Below are positions 21,501 to 30,735 of a stretch of DNA of 64,000 bases, one piece after another. Each line of letters begins with the position of its first letter. Positions within the stretch are counted from its first letter, which is position 1. The stretch comes from Ulota crispa (taxonomy: Eukaryota; Streptophyta; Bryopsida; Orthotrichales; Orthotrichaceae): contig OY987251.1 in assembly GCA_963920765.1 (NCBI GenBank), positions 13,891,219-13,955,218 on the forward strand. Direction: 5' to 3'. The position numbers and the translations under genes are program-made. A model generated the notes under the pieces. It was not told the DNA's origin. It saw only the letters and a list, made by a program, of their open reading frames with translations, and did no database searches.

Positions 21501-23034
21501 CAGGAAGATAAAAAATGTAAGGACATCAAAAATCGACAAGAATTCGTAAACCCTAAAAAGGAATGAACAAAGTTCTTACATTCTGCTAATTCTTCTTCCT
21601 CTGACTCTGATTCCTCTGAGCTTGGTTTCTGACAGTAATCATTGTCTCTTGCAACTTTCTTCACAACACTTTCAGGAACTTCAACAGCAACTCTCATTCC
21701 TCTTATTAGCGATGGCTGCCTGGACCTGCAAAAGCCCAGCTACTAAACATTTAGTAGAGAAAATCTGAATCATACAGACTGTAAGAACACTCTAAAAAGT
21801 TATTGCACTCTTCTCTTTTTCAACTCCTGAAGAGTAGAATTTTACCACGACACACATCTCTTCGGAACACTATAGACTACTCCCTCTGTCCCTCTAAAAA
21901 CGTCCAAAAAGCTTCCTTGCAGAGGACTAATTATGTTTTTAGTCTTTGTGCTAGTGACACATGCATTCTAGAATCGATATACCATCTACTAAATGTATAC
22001 AAACTCTCCAGCTTTGATGTCGCCGTTTGGGCACCCAGATTCCATACAAAAAGTACCATATTTGTGCCCTCATTATTGATGATTTAATAGATTAGTAGCA
22101 ACAATGGTACCTCATATGGGCAAGGCCAAGGTTGCTAGGAGAGGAATGCTCTCTAGTTGCTTAACTTATCTCCATGAGATCATTGAACATGGCAAAGGCT
22201 TTTTCAGCATTTGAAAATCAGCCAAAAGGGAGCTTTTTAGTGGTACAAGAAATGTGTCTGATTTGGAGGGACAGAGGGAGTACAATTGTAGGAAAAATCG
22301 ACATGTGAATGAAAAAAAAGTGTTACCTGTTCCCAACATAAGTTAAAGGTGTGCACAGCCTGGCTACTACCATTGGAAAATTCAAGGGTAACCGGTCGAT
22401 AGTTGACTCTACTTTGCAAAGACGACATTCTGTCAGCATTTGAGCTTTCCAGCATGCACACAAAGGTGCCGTTCTCTTCTGCAATTCCAGATCACACATG
22501 ACCAAAACTAACTCAGATTGCATCCATTTTTAGGGTTTCTCATTATTGAATCAAAATCTGAATGCTTAACCTAAAATCAATCACAGATCTACAGAGAACA
22601 AAACTATTCAGATTGCATCCATTTAGGGTTTCTCATTAATGAATCAAAAATCTGAATGCTTAACCCTAAAATCAATTACAGATCACACAGAATAAAAACT
22701 ATTCAGATTGCATCCATTATTAGGGTTTCTCAATATTGGATCAAAATTTGAATGCTTAACCCTAAAATCAATTCAGAGTATCATCACAAACATATATATA
22801 GCCACCCTAATGTTCTACAGTAGTATACCATTTGAACACAAAACGAACCTGGAGACCTAAAACATCAAAAAACTTGCCAATTTATTATTTCCCTTGCTAG
22901 CTAAGCCTGCAAGATGAGCTCACCTGCAAACATGTCGACCAAGGTCTGGATGATGAAAGAGAACATATAACCCTAATGTGAGCCACATCTGCTTTTGCAA
23001 ACAAAGCTTGTGCATGAAAACGATTCAAATTCAT
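18545..23034 (-). CDS. MOC1: MOC1-like Holliday junction resolvase, chloroplast-targeted (10 exons)
   Basis: Ten exons on the minus strand (22924-23034, 22327-22478, 21580-21725, 21349-21413, 20697-20786, 20158-20263, 19701-19753, 19366-19497, 19022-19094, 18545-18642) join in phase to 341 residues. MOC1 (Monokaryotic Chloroplast 1) is an RNase H-fold enzyme that cuts four-way junctions to let plastid nucleoids segregate. Seen: a Ser/Arg-rich, acid-poor N-terminus fitting a transit peptide, an acidic Ser/Glu patch (about 123-136), the first strand VCVFGIDPDASGAIAVL with catalytic-type Asp172, VAYVEQAMPFPKDGKQ with Glu230, GWYGCGFGYGMWVG, VPVRAQAWK, and [38 protein letters not shown] with the Asp308/Asp313 pair. 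All the acidic residues expected of the active site are present. The ATG at 23034 is used because the open frame extends upstream only to a TTG. Introns carry a fold-back element, a Stowaway MITE and a tandem repeat. The donor after QYTK (gtctgc) is atypical. Confidence 0.9.
20859..21312. mobile_element. Fold-back element of ~30-bp 'acccct' units in MOC1 intron 4
   Basis: The left side (gggaaaatatcaaaaatgcc, ccctcaattc, tttgaaatatcaaatatacc) repeats an atatcaaa.tacccct unit four times. The right side repeats its inverse (ggggtatatttgatatttc) four times. The whole element lies within the intron at 20787-21348. Its architecture, though not its sequence, matches the element families at 37.7/38.3 kb and 42.6/49.7/60.8 kb. 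Confidence 0.8.
21880..22280. mobile_element. Stowaway-type MITE (Tc1/mariner) in MOC1 intron 2
   Basis: Terminal inverted repeats read ctccctctgtccctc ... gagggacagagggag, flanked by TA on both sides (21878-21879 and 22281-22282). This is the classical plant Stowaway end and target duplication. The element is 401 bp and has no transposase. Interior sequence from 21894 to 22085 (tccaaaaagcttc, gtgacacatgcattctagaa, gccgtttgggcaccca) recurs at 63019-63219. Confidence 0.9.
22511..22777. repeat. ~97-bp tandem repeat, three copies, in MOC1 intron 1
   Basis: Three copies of cagattgcatccat / tagggtttctca / ttgaatcaaaatctgaatgc / ttaaccctaaaatcaat occur with starts near 22515, 22612 and 22706. Each copy has two telo-box-like motifs in opposite orientation. 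Location in the first intron and retention of the motif could matter for expression, but this is inference. Confidence 0.85.
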
Positions 23035-23209
23035 TTTTCTTAGCTCCCGGTAGGGTTTCCAAGCACCTCCTGAAGAATGCAATAGCTAGTAACAAAAAAA
23101 GAGCAATCTAAACACAACGTGAGAGAAACTAAACGACACTCGAACACAGTACTTCAAAGAGACTGCGAAGCTTGCTAAAAGAAACAGAGGACACCATTGA
23201 ACTGAACAC

Positions 23210-23765
23210 TATTTTCTATAAAATGCACCAGAACGTGAAGAAATAAGTAAATTGAAGGAAGCTTGAACTACGCATTGAAGGGATAGAGAAACATGAGCTA
23301 AGAAGCTCGAAACTGAGTCCAAATTGGACCGGAAAAAAGGTGTGTGAAGAGGGCGTGATGAAGAAACGGATAAAATGGTTGCTCAGCAGCGCCGGTGCTT
23401 GGAATTGCAGTAGATCCGCTGCACCTGCGAAGACGACGGCAACGCAGAGGCAGTGGGCGGGGCGAGCGACAAGGTCGTCATCAACCAACGCATTTGGAAC
23501 GGGACTCGAGCGGCCTTTGGTCGCAGCCCAGCTTTCGTCCGGTTCGTCGTTTCCGGGCTGTCATTGTCGCCGGCTGTTATCAACCAAAGCATTTGGAACG
23601 GGACTCGAGCGACCTCTGGTGGTTGCATCAATTTCGTCCGGTTCGTCGAGCGACCTTTGGTCGCAGCCTCTCTTTCGTCCGGTTCATCGTTTCCGGGCTG
23701 TCATGGTCGCCGGCTGATGGACAGTGAGGTGTGGCGACCGCTGGTCAATTTGAGGCTTCGTCGGT
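23210..23765 (-). repeat. GC-rich upstream module A, 5' of MOC1 (copy of 43027-43595)
   Basis: It matches 43027-43595 in reverse complement over essentially its whole length. Landmarks at the gene-proximal end are acgttctggtgcattt and catgtttctctatccctt. In the centre are gagcttcttagctcatgttt, ccaatttggactcagtttcg, and the region with cggcgctgctgagcaaccat. The distal part has tandem units built from tttcgtccggttcgtcg, ggtcgcagcc and gcatttggaacgggactcga. It ends at ggtcaattt-gagg-ttcgtc. In both places it lies a few hundred bp before a start codon and in the same orientation relative to the gene. It probably supplies promoter or leader sequence. Confidence 0.8.
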
Positions 23766-23797
23766 TCTTTCTTGAGGCCCCACCCACAAGGTTTGCT

Positions 23798-23883
23798 TTA
23801 ACCCCTCGACGCCCGAGCTTTCCAAAATACACTGAAATGGGGCGTTTTTTTTTTTTTTTTCCCCTCTGGCGTTGAGGGGTTAA
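23798..23883. mobile_element. 78-bp TTAA-delimited mini-element
   Basis: TTAA at 23798-23801, then CCCCTCGACGCCCGAGC; the right end GGCGTTGAGGGG is followed by TTAA at 23880-23883. It also contains a T run of about 14. It may be only the two ends of a larger element with the middle lost. Confidence 0.7.
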
Positions 23884-24797
23884 CTTTTTAAAAACCACAA
23901 CACATTTTCTCAAAATTCACTAGAAATGGGGTAATAAGATTAGATGTGCATTTGAAACAAATATGGATCAAATTTGAATAATCCAACCGTACAAATGTGA
24001 AGAGCACCTTGTTTGTTGCAATGCATCAAAGTTTCAGTTAGATTTACCATTGGAGGTGAAAAATTATAATGATTGAGTGAGCCGTACATGGTTAATCTTT
24101 AGTTTTTCATGCTTGTGTGGTTTTGAATGTTAGCGCTTCATGCAAGCTTTGATTGAGAAGAGCCTTACTTTTCTAAAAAGTAGAGTTTCCCACCTTTCCA
24201 ACAAGACTAGTTTCACTCAAAATAAACAAAAATAGCAATCACAAGGTGTAGCTAAGTGGACAAAAAGGGTCAAAAATCCCATTTTCATTGCTACCCTAAA
24301 ACGGTTCTACAAGAATTTTGATAATTGTTATGAAAATTTTGATCAATGAAAGCAATCAAGAATTGGCCTTAAATGTAGGATGAACTTTTTTTTTATAAAT
24401 AAATTGATAGCATCATCTCAATGGATTCTCAAATAGTACAATTGTACAACTACCATATAGAGAAACAATACAAGCATATTCCTTGAGCAATTTGAAGTTT
24501 TTAAAGATTGCACAATTGAAATAAGGCATTCTTCTTGGATGTTTGATGTATTATGTTGTTGCTTTGATCCATATTTGACCAAATATGGATACGTATTTTG
24601 AGGCCATGATGTATAAACACCATTATTTATCAACTCCCATGTCTGATTCTATTTTCGTTTTTTGGGTCGGATGCAAAATTCTTGTGATCACAAGCGTTGA
24701 TCAAGATCATTTTCCAAATTGTTGAGCAATTTTACTGTATAGGCCAAAAACTACTTTCCGGAACCAAAAAATGGTTTGGTGGTCTCTAAAGGGTTAA
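23880..24797. mobile_element. TTAA-delimited element, family B copy 1
   Basis: It shares its left TTAA with the mini-element and ends in TCTCTAAAGGG before TTAA at 24794-24797. It is about 910 bp and has no frame. The interior matches 58207-59171 along its length (ccgtacaaatg, aatgattgagtgag, cttgtgtggttttg, aaatatggata, ccaaaatggtttggtgg-type stretches). Confidence 0.8.
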
Positions 24798-25041
24798 CTC
24801 CTAAGTGCCCTAGGACCTCAAAATGGGGCACTCAGTTTTGAAAAATGTCCATGTTTGCCTCTTATCCTCTTCTTAATGGTAAAGTCAAAGGATTTGTACT
24901 TTTCATGTACCTTTAGGCATGTGTCTACTACCACTCAAAACAAATTTGAGCTATTTGACTCTACTTAGGTAATACTTTTATTGGACTAAGTACACAAGGG
25001 TATGGATTTGAGTGAATATGGCTTGGGCGCTTAGGGGTTAA
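24794..25041. mobile_element. TTAA-delimited element with CTCCTAAGTGCCC ends
   Basis: TTAA at 24794-24797, then CTCCTAAGTGCCC; the right end GGGCGCTTAGGGG is followed by TTAA at 25038-25041. It is 240 bp with imperfect inverted ends and abuts its neighbours on both sides. Confidence 0.7.
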
Positions 25042-25355
25042 GGTAGGAACACCCATAAACATAAGTTTAAGGGTTTCAAACATAGAGACTATTAACAAAC
25101 ATCTAGAAAATTATAAGATCATGTTAGCAACAAAATAATAATAAGTTTGTACTTTTGAACATATTATTTGGATATTGTGAGAATAAGTTGTGAATTTTTA
25201 AAGAGCAAATTGCCATTGTACCCATAACCAACACTAGGGTTTCATGTTCACATGTTGTACACCCTTGTAATTACATCTATTCATTTCCACAGATTTTCCA
25301 AGATTTCAGAAGTGAGGGTTATGGAGACTAACGCTTATGGGTGTTCCTACCTTAA
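25038..25355. mobile_element. TTAA-delimited element with GGTAGGAACACCC ends
   Basis: TTAA then GGTAGGAACACCCATAAACA on the left; ACGCTTATGGGTGTTCCTACC then TTAA (25352-25355) on the right. It is about 310 bp. A diverged relative is nested in Rpp14 intron 2 (16636-16954). A further CCCTTAAAGGACC end starts immediately to its right, but I cannot find its partner. Confidence 0.75.
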
Positions 25356-25848
25356 CCCTTAAAGGACCACACATAGTTCCACAAAATCCACTGAAAACAA
25401 GGACAGTAAACTTAGATTTGAAGTAGAATCAAGGGAAAATTTCATGGATAAGGTAGAGACACCCATTTCCAACCCCTCTCCAATCCTGCACCCTAGATTT
25501 GAGGTTTTCACCACACAACTTTGAACCCATAGTGGAGAAGTGAATGTCACTTGCACAAGAAAATTCTGCCACATGTCAATTGCTAAGCTACTTTGGGACA
25601 ATTAGGATTGGGACCATCAAGTGCCACTATGGAAACATATCCAAGTAGTTTTAAGGTTAGTCTAGAGTCGCTAATAGGGACCCTATGAGTTGCAACTTTG
25701 TCCTTTAATATAAAATACTTTGCAATACTTTTTTCCACAAAAAATTACATTCCATAAAAGCTTTTTGAAAGGCTAATCCTACGGATTTTTTTCTTGAATT
25801 TTTGGAGACCTTGAAGTACCCTAAACCCTTAAATGCTTGAGTATGGGT
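25356..25848. other. Intergenic, possible solo TTAA-element end
   Basis: The sequence starts with CCCTTAAAGGACCACACAT, resembling the left end of the TTAA families, but no matching right end is found. No gene is supported. Confidence 0.35.
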
Positions 25849-26092
25849 AAAGTTACCTTACCCTTGAACCAAACTTTTTAGGCATTTTTTTTGTTGTGCG
25901 TGCCACTTCCCTTCTTCCAATAGGTGCACGCATAACAAGAAAGAAGTGGTGAATGCGTGGGAGAAAGTAAGTGACATGTATAACAAAATAAATGCCTAAT
26001 ATTTTTGGTTCAAGAGTATTTGTGAAATTTCTGAAAAACAAGGGTATCTATGAAAACATTGCAAACATCAAGGGTATCCATGAAATTTTCCC
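25849..26092. mobile_element. 'ggatacccctgaagtttgc' fold-back family, copy 1 (left end truncated)
   Basis: The right side (gggtatctatgaaaacattg, caaacatcaagggtatccat, gaaattttcc) matches the right ends of the copies at 42609, 49659 and 60842. The centre (ttgttgtgcgtgccacttcc ... taacaagaaagaagtgg) matches theirs. The first unit of the left arm is missing or eroded. Confidence 0.75.
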
Positions 26093-29000
26093 ATCATTTG
26101 TGTAAACACATTTTAGAGCTTTTACTTTTTCAAATCAACCGCACAAGATGTTATTTTACCTCATACTCCAGGTTGTTTAGCTGCTTAAGGTTCCTTTTGC
26201 ATGTTAAAATGTACTCATAAATTCAATTAAACTTGATATTCAAGTATGCTAAAAAAATTTAATTGAACTTGTATTAATTTTGGAAGGTTTTTTATAGAGT
26301 TTCCATGGATAAGAATATGTAGACAAAAAAAGGCATAGAAAAAGAATAATTTTCAACTTTGAATTCAACCAAAATAACCCTTTCTACATTATACAAAGCA
26401 CAACTCTTCTTCTCAATTAAATTAGACTATAAATATATAATGCTATACAAATAATTTGATAAATAACATCTTATAAAAACAAATCCTCTCAATGAACTAG
26501 TAACATAGCTTGGGTACCAAAAGTATCTTGGTTGTAGTTGTATGTGTGCTAATTTGTTCAATTGGATAAACAACTTCTATTAAATTCAAAGTTCCATAAA
26601 ATCTTAATCTTTCTTGATGAAAAGTAAAAAAACATTAATTGGTCCAAATAGATTTTTTTTTTGATATTACTCATGAAAGGACAAACAAGTCACTTCCTTA
26701 TGAAAATATTTTATCCCAAATATGACAAAGATATGTACAACTATTGAAACCTCAATTAGATGTTGTTTTATTGGAAGTATATATATTTTGTCAAAGAATT
26801 TAGTTAGTAGAATATTTCTATCTATGACAAAAGAAAAATAATAATTTAATAATACAAGATGGAATTTCTTTATATTATGTATGTAGCATAATTGTTCTAT
26901 ATATGTGAAAATTCAAAATATAAATTTTCTAGTAAGATTTGGATACAAGAATACACCTAATTTCAAAAAATGCACAATTTTTTAATATAAGAGTAAATGA
27001 CAATAAAAAATTTCCAAGGCTTTTTGTAATTTTTAAAAATCTATAAATATTTATTGGTCATCCTTTTTTGTGTAGGTGAACTTTTTAATTTGCAAATTGT
27101 ATATAATCAAAGAAGAACAAAAAACAAAATTATTTTAATTGCAATTTATTGTTAAGTATCAAATTTTTAAAAAAATTATACAAATATGACATTACTTTGT
27201 AGTATATAATTTTCAATATTTTTTCAAACTTTGAAATGCATAAAAGTTCTTGAATTAGCATTATCAACCTTTATTTGCTATATTTTTTTGTAATTGATGT
27301 AGATCATCTAAGTTTGGCATGCAATACATTCATGTTTACCCAAGCAACTTTTGTGTGCACTACATTACCAATAATTGTAACATCTATGAAACTATTGTAA
27401 AATATTGTAAATATATGAGCAAAAAATTACAAAATATATAGGTACTTGAATTTTAATAATATGATCAAATTACATTTTGCTTCACTAATTTTTATTTTCA
27501 ATTTTATTACAAATTAAAACACTAGACAGACTTAATAAAGTTGCAAAATGTAACTATAGCCTTCTATTTGTTAAACTATTAAAATTAATGTTGTTATTTT
27601 GGTTTTTTCTTTGCATCATAAAATACTTATTGCAAGATTGTAAGTGAATTTTTGTATTTACTAGACTTAGAAAAAATGCACAAATGGAATTTAACAAGTC
27701 ATACACATTGGTAAAAATTGCATTGCACTTTGATATTTTGGTAGCATTTAATGGCTGTAAGATAAAAATTTATTGAATTGATAATTTCTTGTAATATAAT
27801 ATTTAAAATTTAATAATTCATCTTAATGTAGATAAATTAATTTAAAAAATCATCTTAGAAACGTCTTCATTAAATTATTTGGGAAATCTTGTACTTTGGT
27901 AATTTGTGTGCAAAAATTATGTAAACAAATCAAATTGTTTTAACTTGTTTTTTTTTTGCCAATTTTTCAAGGTTGAGGATTTCAAAATCTTCTAATTGTA
28001 TTTAGAATTTATTTGTCGCAATGAGAGAGCTCAATTCCAACCTCCAATTGGCTATTTCCTTTGTTACATTAATTTGACAATAAATAATCAATTTGTTACA
28101 TGATTAGCATTATTTTTTGTGTTTTATGTATAACAATATAAGAGTATTTGAAGTTTAGGTTGTCTAGAATTACTTGACTAGATTGTATATGTGTGTGTCA
28201 CATTTGAAGTTTTATTATAAAGCTAATTCAATTATTGTCTATGTGTTCAAACGAAGTGTTGTACATATAACTAATCATTTTGGTTAAAATTAAATGATTT
28301 GTGGTTATGCAGTTTTGAGTTCCAAATAACAATAAATGAAATGTACTTAGAGGATGTTCGTAAATGAAATGTAGTGAGGAGTAATCCTTTTATGGAGTAT
28401 ACAATCTTAAAGAATTTGAAATAATAATTACCTTTTGACTGATTCTTTATTCAAAAAATGTACGTAATTTTTTGATTAGATTACAAGTATTTTATAAATA
28501 TTAATTCAAATAAGATTTAAAATATTTAAGTGTGTTGTTTTAAGTCCAAACTAAATTTACCATAACAAAAATAATTTATTGTGAACATGGCAATCACAAC
28601 CAAGTGGAGTGCATATATTAAGCAATAAAAAATGATTGTCAAATGAAAATCATGGATTAGTATTATAAGAGATTCACTGTTTAAAAGAGAGAGCATTGCA
28701 TGACAATTGCATGACAATTGCATGACAAGTTGGAGTATTGCAAGGATAAATTAATTACAAAATGATATATTTGGAGTTTTTTTAGTATGAAGTAGAGAAA
28801 AAAAAGCATTTTGATTGAGAAAGCAAACCAAATGGAAGAGAATTCCAAATTGGAATATCATCTAAATAAGTGTCATCGAAGTTTTACCCTAATTGGAAAA
28901 AAATAGGACTATAAGCATAGGAATTGTATTAAATAAGGAAAAGTCAATATGTCTATTGTTTTGAGATTAAAGTCATTTTTTCTATAGATTAGATGATAAA

Positions 29001-30200
29001 TAGCATTTTTTAGAGTTTGAGAATACCATTAACACTCATCCTTATTTGCAAAGGAATTATTTCTAATTCCAAATGCTAAATATAAAAATATGCTAAATGA
29101 AGTTTCAATAATGCCTAGTATTCCATAGGATGATCCAATATTCTAAAGAATGATTCAAATTTGGTCAAATTGTTTTATGCAAATATGTAGTGTTTTCAAA
29201 TGACAAAGCAATACTATTTACATACAAACAATATGCAAGATACAACATATTCCACCTTGAAATAATGCAAAGATAGATAAGTATTTCTATGAACATTTTG
29301 TGTATCCAAAGAATACTCTCAATGTGAAGTTGTAGGAAATTTGTTAAATTTTGAAACACCTTCTCGTATGCATTGTGATAAATTTTGATCAAGCCATCAA
29401 AATTAGTCCAACTTGCACTCATTCAAATGCCATAATCCAAACTACAAACAAAAATCAAAGAAACAACATCACCTATATTGATATCCAAAATTGCATGTAA
29501 TTAACATTCTAAGCAAGTTTTAATTCCAATTTCAAAAGAAAATCCGTTATAATGACAATTTGCTCCTTAAGGCACTCTCACAATGATTGTAACTCATAGT
29601 CTTAGAAAACTGTTTACAACACACTCAAGCACGCACATGCATAAGTAACAACAATTCAAATTCTAACTCCAATAGTACAAGATAAGTTAGTAAGAAAAAA
29701 TACATATAAATATTAATTATAAAATCACAATGAGCACTCACATAATGTCAGGTTTTTTAAATTTTCTAAAACAATCTATAGTCTTTAAAAAAAATTGCAA
29801 TTCTTCAAAAAAGTCATGCAACTTCTTGTTTTAGTCTTTTACCTAATTTTTTTTATTATTTTATTTATAAAAATATTTACTCTTCAATTTATCTTGAGGT
29901 TCTTAGATATTTATGAACAACATCAAGATAGTTTTCTATTTTTATATATTTTAAAGTCTAAGATAATCTTAAAAGATTTTGCAAAAAATCCAAATGAGAC
30001 TTCCAAATTTAGAAATTTTAAGCCACAATAAATAAAAGAGTGCAACTGTTATTGAGTGCCAATTAGAGAACAAAGGAGAAGCCAAATTGAAGTAAACCTA
30101 GAGATAAAATTGGAAACAAAATAAATGAAAATACCAAATTTTAAAATAGTAACTTAACTTTTGTGGCCTTTAAGAAGGAATATGAAATGTAGCAGATATG
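26093..30200. other. Gene desert, very AT-rich
   Basis: Roughly 4 kb without a credible open frame, RNA gene or well-defined repeat. A triplet of catgacaattg occurs at about 28698-28730. Possible old repeat remnants are too diverged for me to class. Confidence 0.5.
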
Positions 30201-30297
30201 AAAATTGCAAATTGATTTCTCTTTGTTTGTGGATTGTCTTATAATTATAAGGAAGTTGAAGCTACAAAAGTAGTTAAATCTATAAAAGTTACAATTG

Positions 30298-30735
30298 GTA
30301 CCACTTATCTTGGAGCTCAACAGATCAATTAGAGGAGCTACCATATTTACCAAATTGGATGTGTGACAAGCTTATCATTGTATCCAAATGGCACCGGACC
30401 ATAAATTCAAAACAACCTTCAATACTCATTATGACTTATTCAAATATTTGGTTATGCTGTTCAGTCTCATGAATGCACCGGCCCAATTTCAAGCACACAT
30501 GCAATATATTTTTAGTGACCTATTGGACATATTAGTTGTCATTTATGTAGATGATATCCTAATTTTTTTGAAAATTATAGAAGAACACCGCCAAGTGGTT
30601 TGAGATGTGCTCCAAAGACTACAAAAACATGGCCTTTATGCTAGACCTCCAAATGCCAATTTTAGCGCATTTTGGTTGAATTTCTAGGGATAATTTTTTC
30701 GGCACAAGGTTGGAAATGTATGAAGATAAAGCACA
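30298..30735 (+). pseudogene. Dead Ty3/gypsy retrotransposon reverse transcriptase fragment
   Basis: The translated reading shows the order typical of Ty3/gypsy reverse transcriptase: RGATIFTKLDV, AYHCIQMAPDHKFKTTF, YLVMLFSLMNAPAQFQAHM, and IYVDDILIF with the YVDD catalytic box. Further along, LNFLGIIFSAQG corresponds to the LGH-x-I motif. In-frame stops (30364-30366 and 30601-30603) and the lack of protease, integrase or gag show it is inactive. A segment next to it (gaagttgaagctacaaaagt at about 30248) is duplicated at about 30752. No LTRs were found. Confidence 0.85.

Noticed and set aside
23395..23875. Overlapping frames of 110-140 codons in the GC-rich module
   Set aside because: They do not share ATG starts between the two module copies and sit in tandem repeats; listed as a finding but not called as genes.
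30388..30603. Functional reverse transcriptase
   Set aside because: The YVDD core is readable, but stops lie on both sides and no other pol or gag domain is present, so it is listed as a pseudogene.
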